From positions 1 through 47,057 of the forward strand of contig CAZKDZ010000250.1 of NCBI GenBank assembly GCA_964551635.1: a stretch of DNA of 47,057 nucleotides, given 5' to 3'. Of the stretch, positions 1-9,312 are shown one piece after another. The position numbers were made by a program, and so were the translations under genes. The stretch's first letter is position 1. Each line of letters begins with the position of its first letter. The notes under the pieces were generated by a model, which was not told where the DNA came from, searched no databases, and worked only from the letters and a program-made list of their open reading frames with translations. This DNA comes from JAAXHE01 sp964551635. GTDB lineage: Bacteria > Latescibacterota > UBA2968 > GCA-2709665.

Positions 1-757
<757 letters not shown>

Positions 758-866
758 GGGAGACACGGCATAACGTCGTTTACGACGGTTGTGTCTACTC
801 TAAGGTCAATTGCCGTTGGGACGCTCGTGCACGTTATTTGATTGTTGAAGGACCACGGCGGATACG

Positions 867-943
<77 letters not shown>

Positions 944-964
944 ACAAGCGCTTTTGCAATTTTC

Positions 965-1040
965 GGGGATATAGCTCAGCTGGGAGAGCGCAGCCTTTGC
1001 AAGGCTGAGGTCACCGGTTCGATCCCGGTTATCTCCACCA
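965..1040 (+). tRNA. tRNA-Ala (anticodon UGC)
   Basis: This is the second spacer tRNA, 21 nt after tRNA-Ile. The acceptor stem GGGGATA (965-971) pairs with TATCTCC (1030-1036) with one G-U pair. Discriminator A and an encoded CCA follow (1038-1040). The D-arm 'agctcagctgggagagc', anticodon loop 'ctttgcaag' (TGC) and T-loop 'ttcgatc' are canonical. It is 76 nt. Confidence 0.98.
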
Positions 1041-1076
1041 AAGACACAAGAAAACCGGGTGACGCGCGTCCCCGAC

Positions 1077-1089
1077 TGTTCTTTGACAA
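1077..1089 (+). promoter_or_regulatory. boxA-like rRNA antitermination element in the 16S-23S spacer
   Basis: The sequence TGTTCTTTGACAA matches the E. coli rrn boxA TGCTCTTTAACAA at 11 of 13 positions. It sits between tRNA-Ala and the 23S gene, where spacer boxA elements occur. NusB-S10 would be expected to bind the RNA copy to protect the long untranslated transcript from Rho. The match is seen directly; the function is inferred. Confidence 0.7.
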
Positions 1090-1330
1090 CCGAATACGGA
1101 ATACGAAAAGTCATATGGATTGGTTTATTTCCATATGGACTTTTCTGGGTATGCTGCAATTTTGCATAGCCGATCTCGTTCAGGAAGCTGTCTGAAAGCC
1201 CGTTTTCGGCCTGAGCTGGCAGCGGAAGTCCATTCCGCCTGCCTTGTGCAAGGGCCTGGAAACCGGGAGCAGCTTCCTTGGATTGGGCAGAACACACGAG
1301 TGATCTGCCGAGAACCTGTTTTGATCAAGC
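1085..1330 (+). other. 5' strands of the 23S rRNA precursor processing stem
   Basis: Two blocks here are complementary to sequence downstream of 23S. GACAACCGAATACGGA (1085-1100) pairs perfectly with 5085-5100, and the helix extends to 1103/5082 with a wobble pair. GATCTGCCGAGAA (1302-1314) pairs with 5040-5052 with G-U tolerance, and TTTGATCAAGC (1320-1330) pairs with 5023-5033. Together they would loop out the 23S as in the classical RNase III-cleaved precursor. Between the blocks (1145-1301) I see no gene. Confidence 0.8.
1106..1144 (+). other. Hairpin in the 16S-23S spacer
   Basis: AAAAGTCATATGGA (1106-1119) is followed by a 10-nt loop and TCCATATGGACTTTT (1130-1144). The arms pair almost perfectly with one bulged G. 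There is no run of T afterwards, so it is not a terminator. It sits inside the 23S processing stem region and may be a local fold of the pre-rRNA. Confidence 0.55.
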
Positions 1331-1850
1331 TATGAAGGGCATACAGCGGATGCCTTGGCACAGAAAGGCGATGAAGGACGTGGTAAGCTGCGATAAGCCT
1401 CGGGTAGGTGCAAACAACCTTTGATCCGGGGATTTCCGATTGGGGAAACCCGATGCGGGTAATGCCGCATCATCCCCGGGTGAATACATAGCCCGGGAGA
1501 GGCAAACGGGGTGAACTGAAACATCTCAGTAACCCCAGGAACAGAAAGCAACCGCGATTTCCTCAGTAGCGGCGAGCGAACGGGAAACAGCCCAAACCGG
1601 TTCGTACGTTAAAGCCTGCATGCGTTGTACGACCGGGGTCGTGGGACGAAATCCGATGGAAATGCAGATCCGTCAGGGAGTTACAAATTCGCACCGTAGT
1701 GGAACAGTTCTGGAACGACTGGCCATAGAGGGTGAAAGCCCCGTCTGCGAAACGGTTCGAACTCCTGTGATTTTGTTCCCAAGTACCGCGGGACACGTGA
1801 AATCCTGTGGGAATTCGGGAGGACCACCTTCCAAGGCTAAATACTCTTCT

Positions 1851-1895
<45 letters not shown>

Positions 1896-3376
1896 TCCTG
1901 CTAGGAGAGTGAAACAGTACCTGAAACTGTATGCCTACAAGCGGTCGGAGGGCAACCTCGAACCTCCGGGTTCGAGGACGACCTGACGGCGTGCCTTTTG
2001 CATAATGAGCCGGCGAGTTACCATGCGTTGCAAGGTTAACCCACTCTGTGGGGGAGCCGAAGCGAAAGCGAGTCTGAACAGGGCGACTGAGTAGCGTGGG
2101 GTAGACCCGAAGCCAGGTGATCTATCCATGGCCAGGATGAAGCGCGACTAATCTCGCGTGGAGGTCCGAACCCACCAATGTTGAAAAATTGGGGGATGAG
2201 CTGTGGATAGGGGTGAAAGGCCAATCAAACCTGGAGATAGCTGGTTCTCCCCGAAATAGTTTTAGGACTAGCCTCCTGTTATAGAGTTGCGGAGGTAGAG
2301 CACTGGATAGGCTCGGGCCTTCACCAGGGTACCAACCCTAACCAAACTCCGAATGCCGTATACTCGTTGCAGGGGAGTCAGTCTGCGGGGGATAAGCTCC
2401 GCAGGCAAAAGGGAAACAACCCAGATCGCCAGCTAAGGCCCCCAAGTATGAGCTAAGTGAGAAAGGATGTGGGAGCGCTGAGACAGCTAGGATGTTGGCT
2501 TAGAAGCAGCCATTCATTTAAAGAGTGCGTAACAGCTCACTAGTCAAGTGATCCTGCGCCGACAATGATCGGGACTCAAGCTCATCGCCGAAGCTGCGGG
2601 TTTCAGTCTTTCAGACTGGAGCGGTAGGGGAGCATTCTATGGTAGGTCGAAGGTGAACCGTAAGGTTTGCTGGACGAAATAGAAGAGACGATGCCGGCAT
2701 GAGTAGCGACAAAACAGGTGAGAATCCTGTTCACCGAAAGTCTAAGGTTTCCTGGGGAAGGTTCGTCCGCCCAGGGTCAGTCGGGTCCTAAGCCGAGGCC
2801 GAAAGGCGTAGGCGATGGGAAACAGGTTAATATTCCTGTACCACCTTAGAGATGTTCGAGCTATGGGGTGACGCAGAAGTGGCGGCCAGCCCGCGACTGG
2901 AAATGCGGGTCTAAGCCTGTAGGGGGACCGTCCAGGCAAATCCGGACGGTTGTCAACCCTGAGGGGTTAAGGGGAAACGAGCCTTCGGGCAAGCCAACTG
3001 GCCTTAATCATACTGCCAAGAAAAACCTCTATGCGAGTCTCTCGGGTGTCCGTACCGCAAACCGACACAGGTAGACGGGGAGAGAATCCCAAGGTGCGCG
3101 AGAGAACCCTCGTTAAGGAACTAGGCAAATTGGCTCCGTAACTTCGGGAGAAGGAGCACCTCCAAGTAGGTGATCGGACTCGCTCCGTGAGCCGAAGGGG
3201 GTCGCAGAGAAACGGCCTGGGCGACTGTTTACTAAAAACACAGGTCTCTGCAAAGTCGCAAGACGACGTATAGGGACTGACACCTGCCCGGTGCCAGCCG
3301 GTTAAGAGGAGGGGTCAGCCTTCGGGCGAAGCTCTGAATCGAAGCTCTGGTAAACGGCGGCCGTAACTATAACGGT

Positions 3377-4052
3377 AGGATCGGGAGTGGTTTCCCGAAA
3401 GGGCCGTGGATAAATTCGGCTATATGCTGGAACAGCTCATGCATCCCATGCTACCGAGGAGGTGAAAACGTCATGGGTGGAGCCGATCAGCAGGAAAGGC
3501 TTTCGCATACGAAAGATGCAAGGTGGTTTCTTGCAGGTTTCATCGAAGGGGAAGGTTGTCTGACCGTCAGCATCAAGAGCCATCCAGGCGCACGCTTTGG
3601 CTATTATGTGGATCCGGAATTTTTTCTGTATCAACACAAAAGCGGTCGCCGGCTTCTCGAACTGGCCAGAGAAATCTTCCAGACGGGACGCATTTATCCC
3701 AAACCGGGGAATTCGGATGTGCTGACTTTTGCAATTACGGCGCGGCGCAGTCTTGAGGAAAAGGTGGTGCCGTTTTTCGAACGCTACGTCGTTCCTTTCA
3801 GCTGTAAGAGCGAAACTTTCAGACGCTTTCGTGAAATCCTCGAAATGATGGAGCGCAAGAAACACCTCAGCCCCGACGGTCTGGCGCGCGTTGTCGAGAA
3901 GGCGTACGCGATGAATCCAGCCGGGAAGGGACGTCAGCGGCTTCGGCCACTGGCGGAAGTACGCGAAAGAATCCTCAGAGGCCATACGCCGAACATCCCG
4001 ACTTCGGGATGAAGATATGGTCCAGTCCGTGTGGCGACACAGGGTTAGACTG
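3377..4052 (+). mobile_element. Group I intron in 23S helix 69 (after E. coli position 1923)
   Basis: The 676-nt insertion follows exon nucleotide U3376 and ends in G4052, as group I introns require. The 5' exon ACGGT (3372-3376) can pair with the internal guide GCCGT (3403-3407), giving the U-G pair at the splice site (P1). AGG (3400-3402) can pair with 3' exon CCT (P10). P3 is TCGGC (3416-3420) with GCCGA (3988-3992). P7 is GGCCA (3980-3984, in an R-like 'tcagaggcca') with TGGTC (4018-4022, in an S-like 'aagatatggtcc'). P8 is 3994-4000 with 4005-4011. P4-P6 are less clear. The order fits a group I core. The insertion point is the site of the Chlamydomonas eugametos I-CeuI intron. Confidence 0.93.
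3473..4012 (+). CDS. LAGLIDADG homing endonuclease encoded in the 23S intron
   Basis: This 179-aa protein has one LAGLIDADG-type motif near the N-terminus, 'FLAGFIEGEGC' (about residues 19-29), so it should act as a homodimer like I-CreI or I-CeuI. The second Glu of 'EGEG' is the expected metal-binding acid. It is predicted to cut intron-less 23S genes at the helix-69 target and drive intron homing. The ATG follows a strong ribosome-binding site, GAGGAGG (about 3457-3463), with roughly 9 nt spacing, unusual inside an rRNA transcript. The last ~11 codons overlap P7, P3 and P8 of the ribozyme and the stop TGA (4010-4012) lies at the end of P8, so the same bases serve protein and RNA fold. The frame is intact. 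Confidence 0.92.
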   Translation: MGGADQQERLSHTKDARWFLAGFIEGEGCLTVSIKSHPGARFGYYVDPEFFLYQHKSGRRLLELAREIFQTGRIYPKPGNSDVLTFAITARRSLEEKVVPFFERYVVPFSCKSETFRRFREILEMMERKKHLSPDGLARVVEKAYAMNPAGKGRQRLRPLAEVRERILRGHTPNIPTSG

Positions 4053-4400
4053 CCTAAGGTAGCGAAATTCCTCGTCGGTTAATTGCCGACCTGCACGAAT
4101 GGTGTAACGGCTTGGGCGCTGTCTCAACGGGGGACTCGGCGAAATTGTAGTTCCGGTGAAGATGCCGGATACCCGCGGCGGGACGGAAAGACCCCGTGAA
4201 CCTTTACTCCAGCCTGACACTGGGTTTCGGCACAGTATGTGTAGGATAGGTGGGAGGCTATGAAGTGGGGGCGCCAGCCCTCATGGAGCCGTCCTTGAAA
4301 TACCACTCTTATTCTGCTGGAATTCTAACCTGGGCCCTTGAATCAGGGTCGGGAACACTGTCAGGTGGGAAGTTTGGCTGGGGCGGTCGCCTCCTAAAGT

Positions 4401-4434
<34 letters not shown>

Positions 4435-4550
4435 TCGGTAATCGCGCATAGAGCGTAAAGGTATAAGGGAGCTTAACTGCGAGACACACAGGTCGAGCAG
4501 GTGCGAAAGCAGGGCTTAGTGATCCGACGGTTGCGCGTGGAAGCGCCGAA

Positions 4551-4588
<38 letters not shown>

Positions 4589-4775
4589 GTCCTCCCCAAG
4601 CGTCCATAGCGACGGGAGGGCTCGGCACGTCGATGTCGGCTCATCACGTCCTGGGGCTGGACAAGGTCCCAAGGGTTAGGCTGTCCTCCTATTAAAGTGG
4701 TACGCGAGCTGGGTTTAGAACGTCGTGAGACAGTTCGGTCCCTATCTGCCGTGGGCGCAGGATATTTGAGGAGAT

Positions 4776-4819
<44 letters not shown>

Positions 4820-4865
4820 ACCAGTTGTCTCGCCAGAGGCATCGCTGGGTAGCTATGTTCGGCAG

Positions 4866-4899
<34 letters not shown>

Positions 4900-5022
4900 A
4901 CTCCAAGATAAGATATCCCGTGGGTTAACCCACCTGAAGGCTCCTTGTAGACTACAAGGTCGATAGGTCGCAGGTGTAAGCGCAGCAATGCGTTCAGCCG
5001 AGCGATACTAATCAGCCGTGCG

Positions 5023-5100
5023 GCTTGATCAAATTTGGTTTCTCGGCGGATCGTCCGTGCGTTTTGTGTGCAGTGGTATCCTGTTCCGTATTCGGTTGTC
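5023..5100 (+). other. 3' strands of the 23S rRNA precursor processing stem
   Basis: GCTTGATCAAA (5023-5033), TTCTCGGCGGATC (5040-5052) and TCCGTATTCGGTTGTC (5085-5100) are complementary to the blocks listed at 1320-1330, 1302-1314 and 1085-1100. The last pairing is perfect over 16 bp. It supports the 23S end assignment and shows that the 5S gene lies outside the stem. Confidence 0.8.
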
Positions 5101-5110
5101 TGTTTTGTTT

Positions 5111-5228
<118 letters not shown>

Positions 5229-5234
5229 AAATCC

Positions 5235-5280
5235 AACAGGGTCCGGGATTCGGACGAATCCCGGACCCTGTTGACGTTTT
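5235..5280 (+). terminator. Intrinsic terminator of the rRNA operon
   Basis: A perfect 16-bp inverted repeat, AACAGGGTCCGGGATT (5235-5250) and its complement (5257-5272), surrounds a 6-nt loop. The run 'gacgtttt' follows. The GC-rich stem directly after 5S is the expected end of the rrn transcript, although the T tract is short and offset. Confidence 0.85.
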
Positions 5281-5295
5281 GGTGCGAAGAAAGAC

Positions 5296-5324
5296 TTGAC
5301 AGGCGTGACAATTCTGTATTAATT
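5296..5324 (+). promoter_or_regulatory. Candidate sigma70-type promoter of the EF-G-like gene
   Basis: A perfect -35 TTGACA (5296-5301) is followed after 17 nt by TTAATT (5319-5324). An overlapping alternative -10 is TATTAA at 5317-5322 with 15-nt spacing. It lies just after the rrn terminator and about 100 bp before the gene. Assigned by motif only. Confidence 0.55.
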
Positions 5325-5428
5325 GGTGGTTTCGTGCCTGGATGAAAAGTCCGGCCGCCTATCGTCTTACGGACGGTTGCAGCCGAAGGGCGCGATGCCT
5401 CATTTTTCGTTTTTACAGGAGGAGGCGT

Positions 5429-7519
5429 GTGAATACCGAAACGCCTGACAGGATCCGGAACGTCGCCCTCGTGGGACACAGCAGTACGGGCAAAACTTCC
5501 CTCGCCGAAGCGTTGCTTTATACCGCCGGTGAAAGCAATCGTCTGGGGACCATCGATGCGGGAACGACAAAGTCGGATTTCGCCGAGGCCGAAATCGCCA
5601 GGAAGATCTCCATCAGCATGTCCATGTTGCACTGCGGATGGAAGGGCGCAAAGGTCAATATTCTCGATGCTCCAGGGTACGCGGATTTTATCGGCGACGC
5701 CAAGGCGGCGACCTGGGCGGCCGACAACGCGGTTCTCCTTGTTCACGCGGCCAACGGCGTGGAGATCGGCACGGACAAGGCGTGGGGTTTCGCGGAATCC
5801 TTTGGACGCCCACGCCTGTTTTTCGTAAACCACGTCGACAAGGAGTTCGCCGACTTCGAAAAGGTTCTCGATGCACTTCAGGAGCAATACGGTCGACACG
5901 TGCTTCCGTTTCAGATACCTGTGAACCAGGGTACCGGCTTCAATCAGATCATCGACGTTCTGCATCGGCGGTTGCTCACGTATCCGGCCGATGCGAACGG
6001 AAAGCCCGAAACAGGCGAGGTGCCTGCCGACCTTCGTGACGACGTCGAGTCCCTCCGGGAACGAATCGTCGAGGCGGCGGCCGAGAGTGACGACGAGTTA
6101 ACGGAGAAGTACCTTGAAGAACTGGATCTTTCGGAAGAAGACCTCTCTCGCGGACTGAAGCTCGGCATCCTGAATGGTACCACGGTACCGGTTCTGTGCG
6201 GCGACGCCTCCAGGAACATGGGGGCCGATCAACTGCTGGAATTCCTCGTTGACAACATGATGGCGCCGTCTGAAATGCCCGCAACGGGCGGTCGCGTGGT
6301 GGCATCGGACGAACCGGCCGAAATTCCGTCATCCGTAGACGGGCCGCTTGCCGCCGTGGTGTTCAAGACCGTTTCTGAAACCGTTGGTGACTTGTCTTTC
6401 ATCCGCGTGTATTCCGGGTCGCTGTCGTCATCCTCGGAGGTGTATAATTCGAGCGGCAAGACTGCCGAACGCGTCGGACAGATCTATGTCCTGAACGGTC
6501 AGGATCGCGAGGAAGTACCGTTGATTTCAGCCGGCGATATGGGGGCGCTGGTCAAGCTGAAAGACACGCATAGCGGCAATACGTTGTGCGATCGCCGCAA
6601 CCAGGTGGAAGTCACGCCGGTGGAATTCCCGCATCCGCTGATCCGTATCGCTCTGGAGCCGAAATCACGCGGAGACGAAGAGAAGATCAGTATGGGTTTG
6701 CAGCGTATCCACGAAGAAGATCCCAGTTTCATCGCGGGATACGATCCGGAACTGAAACAGATCATCGTTCAGGGGCAGGGTGAGTTGCACCTGGACGTCG
6801 TACTTGAAAAATTGAAGCAGAAGTTCGGCGTTGAGGTGAATACAATCCAGCCAAGGATTCCTTATCGGGAGACCATCACGTCAAACGCCGAAGGGCACCA
6901 CCGCCACAAGAAGCAGACCGGCGGGCGCGGGCAGTTCGGAGAGGCGTATCTACGAATCGAACCGGTGAACCGTGGTGATGGGTACGAGTTCCAGGATGAG
7001 GTGGTGGGGGGCGCCATTCCTCGAAATTATATTCCTGCGGTGGAAAAGGGAGTTGTTGAAGCAATTCAGCGGGGGGTGCTTGCCGGGTACAATGTGGTGG
7101 ATACGCGTGTTACCGTCTACGATGGTTCGTATCACCCGGTCGATTCGTCCGAAATGGCCTTTCAGATGGCGGGTTCCCAGGCATTTCAGAAGGCGTTCAT
7201 GAGCGCCCGGCCGATTCTGCTGGAGCCCATTTATCGCGTAACGGTCATGGTTCCGGAAAAGTACATGGGTGACGTGATGGGCGATCTGAACAGCCGGCGG
7301 GGTCGGATACAGGGTATGGACCCCGAAGGAAGTTTTCAGGTGATTCGTGCCGAAGTACCGCTGGCGGAACTATATAAGTACTCAACGTCGCTTCGTTCGA
7401 TGACGCAGGGAACGGGTGACTATACGATGGAATTCGACCACTACGAACCCGTACCGGCAGACCTGACCCGGAAGATCGTAGAAGCCTCCAAGACGGAGGG
7501 CGAAGCCGTAGAGGCGTGA
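5429..7519 (+). CDS. Elongation factor G-like GTPase (EF-G paralogue)
   Basis: The 696-aa protein has the full EF-G architecture: GTPase domain, domain II, and C-terminal domains with 'KKQTGGRGQFGEAYL'. It resembles the 'EF-G-like' paralogue family rather than the canonical translocase. The P-loop is 'GHSSTGKTS' (16-24) and switch II reads 'DAPGYADF' (80-87), with Tyr84 where canonical EF-G has the catalytic His of DTPGH. The base-recognition motif is 'NHVD' (134-137). The GTG at 5429 was chosen because AGGAGG (5417-5422) precedes it and because the longer reading from 5342 adds 29 low-complexity Arg-rich residues not seen in the family. It is monocistronic, with its own promoter and terminator. 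Its role is unknown; EF-G is presumably also encoded elsewhere. Confidence 0.88.
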   Translation: MNTETPDRIRNVALVGHSSTGKTSLAEALLYTAGESNRLGTIDAGTTKSDFAEAEIARKISISMSMLHCGWKGAKVNILDAPGYADFIGDAKAATWAADNAVLLVHAANGVEIGTDKAWGFAESFGRPRLFFVNHVDKEFADFEKVLDALQEQYGRHVLPFQIPVNQGTGFNQIIDVLHRRLLTYPADANGKPETGEVPADLRDDVESLRERIVEAAAESDDELTEKYLEELDLSEEDLSRGLKLGILNGTTVPVLCGDASRNMGADQLLEFLVDNMMAPSEMPATGGRVVASDEPAEIPSSVDGPLAAVVFKTVSETVGDLSFIRVYSGSLSSSSEVYNSSGKTAERVGQIYVLNGQDREEVPLISAGDMGALVKLKDTHSGNTLCDRRNQVEVTPVEFPHPLIRIALEPKSRGDEEKISMGLQRIHEEDPSFIAGYDPELKQIIVQGQGELHLDVVLEKLKQKFGVEVNTIQPRIPYRETITSNAEGHHRHKKQTGGRGQFGEAYLRIEPVNRGDGYEFQDEVVGGAIPRNYIPAVEKGVVEAIQRGVLAGYNVVDTRVTVYDGSYHPVDSSEMAFQMAGSQAFQKAFMSARPILLEPIYRVTVMVPEKYMGDVMGDLNSRRGRIQGMDPEGSFQVIRAEVPLAELYKYSTSLRSMTQGTGDYTMEFDHYEPVPADLTRKIVEASKTEGEAVEA

Positions 7520-7543
7520 GTCGGCGTCAAGAACCGATGGCCT

Positions 7544-7582
7544 CAGGCGATGTCCTCCAGGACGTCGCCTGCTTTTGTTTTT
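7544..7582 (+). terminator. Intrinsic terminator after the EF-G-like gene
   Basis: CAGGCGA (7544-7550) pairs with TCGCCTG (7565-7571), and inside it GTCCT pairs with AGGAC. The hairpin is followed by 'cttttgttttt'. This is a textbook Rho-independent terminator 25 bp after the stop codon. The rest of the gap to 7711 shows no gene. Confidence 0.88.
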
Positions 7583-7711
7583 GGCAGAGAGTCCTCCGGG
7601 TCAGCGGAATCGCCGCGGGTAACGGGGTTTTGGCGCGGCGGCCACCGTGGAGCCGACAACGCCGAATCGCGAAGCGCCGTGAATCTGCGAGCGAAGTCGC
7701 CGGTTTTTGTA

Positions 7712-7740
7712 TTGCCTAAATATCCATTTGTTGCTATATT
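7712..7740 (+). promoter_or_regulatory. Candidate sigma70-type promoter of the yebC-ruv operon
   Basis: TTGCCT (7712-7717), a 17-nt spacer, then TATATT (7735-7740), in an AT-rich island 60 bp before yebC. The -10 matches 5 of 6 consensus bases and the -35 matches 4 of 6. It would drive the long downstream operon. Confidence 0.55.
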
Positions 7741-7802
7741 ATCAAATAGTTAGAGCGATTTTTGCGGTGAGTTTGTCGATCTTCGACGGAGGTGGGCGGT
7801 TT

Positions 7803-8555
7803 ATGGCCGGTCATTCGAAATGGGCGAACATCAAGCACAGAAAAGGACGCGCGGATGCCGCCAGAGGCAAACTGTTCACCAGGCTGATCAGAGAGATCAC
7901 AGTGTCCGCGAGGGAAGGGGGCGGGGACGAGTCGAATAACCCACGGCTCAGGGCCGCCATTCTGAACGCAAAATCCGAGAATATGCCGGCCGCCAACATC
8001 GAACGCGCCATCAAGAAGGGAACCGGCGACCTGCCGGGCGAATCGTATGAAGGCGCGGTGTACGAGGGATATGGCCCCGGTGGAGTCGCGCTCTTCATCG
8101 AGGTGTTGACAGACAACAGGAATCGCACCGTGTCCCAGGTGAGGCATCTCCTCAGCAAGCACCACGCCAGCATGGCCGAGAGCGGTTCGGTAGCGTGGGT
8201 CTTCGATCAGAAGGGATTGGTCGTCGTGTCCAGAGAAAACACCGACGAAGAGACGCTGATGATGGCCGCCCTCGAGGCCGGCGCAGAAGATATCGTTGAA
8301 GACGAATCCGTATATGAGGTTTACACGTCACCCCAGGGATTCGGACCTGTGCAAAAGGCGCTTGCAGTAAAGCAGATTCCCGTCGAGCGGGCCGAGCTGA
8401 CGCGGGTGCCGCAGAATACGGTGCCGGTCGAAGGAAATACGGCGGAACGCCTGATCCGTCTCCTGGAGACGCTCGAGGCTGAGGATGACGTGCAGCGGGT
8501 CTATGCGAACTTCGAGATGGACGAAGAGGAACTGTCAGTCCTGCTTTCGCCCTGA
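7803..8555 (+). CDS. yebC: YebC/PmpR family protein (TACO1-like)
   Basis: The 250-aa product starts 'MAGHSKWANIKHRKGRAD', the signature of the YebC/TACO1 family, and keeps the family length. Members have been described as DNA-binding regulators and, more recently, as ribosome-associated factors that help translation of difficult (for example proline-rich) stretches. The ATG at 7803 is preceded by GGAGGTGG and matches the conserved N-terminus; the longer in-frame extension upstream is not family-like. In many bacteria yebC stands directly upstream of ruvC, as here (108-bp gap), so co-transcription with ruvCAB is likely. Confidence 0.95.
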   Translation: MAGHSKWANIKHRKGRADAARGKLFTRLIREITVSAREGGGDESNNPRLRAAILNAKSENMPAANIERAIKKGTGDLPGESYEGAVYEGYGPGGVALFIEVLTDNRNRTVSQVRHLLSKHHASMAESGSVAWVFDQKGLVVVSRENTDEETLMMAALEAGAEDIVEDESVYEVYTSPQGFGPVQKALAVKQIPVERAELTRVPQNTVPVEGNTAERLIRLLETLEAEDDVQRVYANFEMDEEELSVLLSP

Positions 8556-8663
8556 GTCCACGGGTTCTGCCGGTTTGGCCGGTTAATTCAGAAACGTACA
8601 CCCGAAGCGGTCTCTGTTTTCTCCCCCCTGAGAGTCCCAATCGTAATACGAAAGGCGGGCGCT

Positions 8664-9308
8664 TTGCTGGTTCTGGGCATCGACCCCGGAAGCGTGATCA
8701 CCGGCTACGGCGTCGTGGAATGCCGGGAGCGCAACAGCCGGATGGTTGCAGGCGGAACGTTGCGGCCGGATGCCGGGCTTCCCTTCGCCAGGCGGTTGCT
8801 TGAGATTCACGACGGGCTTCTGAAACTGATCGATGAATTCTCGCCTGACGAAGTTGCAGTCGAAAACGCCTTCTATCGAGCCAACGTGAAAACATTGATG
8901 AAGATGTGCGAAGCCAGGGGCGCGATTATGGTGGCCCTGGCGAGGTCGGAACTGCCTGTATTCCATTACGCGCCTCGCGAGGTCAAACAGGCTGTCGTGG
9001 GTCGCGGCGGGGCGTCCAAAGAGCAGGTTCAGTTTATGATACGGAGTCTCTTCGGCCAGAAACGCGTCAAGGGTCCATACGATATCACCGATGCGCTCGC
9101 TGTTGCGGTTTGCCACGTCAACCGGCTTCAGGCTCCGGCCGGTGGCGGCCGGGGCGAAACTTCCGGTGAGGGCGAGCGTCCGGCCGCTCTTCCGGGCGGA
9201 ATCCACGGGCACACCCGTGCGCGGCGGATGGACCGGCTGATGGAAAAGCTGGAGAAAATGGGCGTAGACGGGGCCCGCACAACCGGAGCGAAACGAAGGA
9301 ATCGATAG
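8664..9308 (+). CDS. ruvC: Holliday junction resolvase RuvC
   Basis: The 214-aa protein contains the RNase H-like fold residues Asp7 ('GIDPG'), Glu67 ('VENAFY'), Asp140 and Asp143 ('YDITDA'), matching the E. coli catalytic set D7/E66/D138/D141. It cleaves four-way junctions brought by RuvAB. The start is TTG at 8664, which gives the conserved 'MLVLGIDPGS' N-terminus; AAAGG lies about 9 nt upstream. The C-terminus is about 40 residues longer than usual, Gly/Arg-rich and basic ('...TGAKRRNR'). It is followed after 4 bp by ruvA. Confidence 0.97.
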   Translation: MLVLGIDPGSVITGYGVVECRERNSRMVAGGTLRPDAGLPFARRLLEIHDGLLKLIDEFSPDEVAVENAFYRANVKTLMKMCEARGAIMVALARSELPVFHYAPREVKQAVVGRGGASKEQVQFMIRSLFGQKRVKGPYDITDALAVAVCHVNRLQAPAGGGRGETSGEGERPAALPGGIHGHTRARRMDRLMEKLEKMGVDGARTTGAKRRNR

Positions 9309-9312
9309 TCGA

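Noticed and set aside
3437..3985. Minus-strand open frame opposite the intron endonuclease
   Set aside because: The plus-strand frame has the LAGLIDADG motif and a strong ribosome-binding site; the opposite frame has neither.
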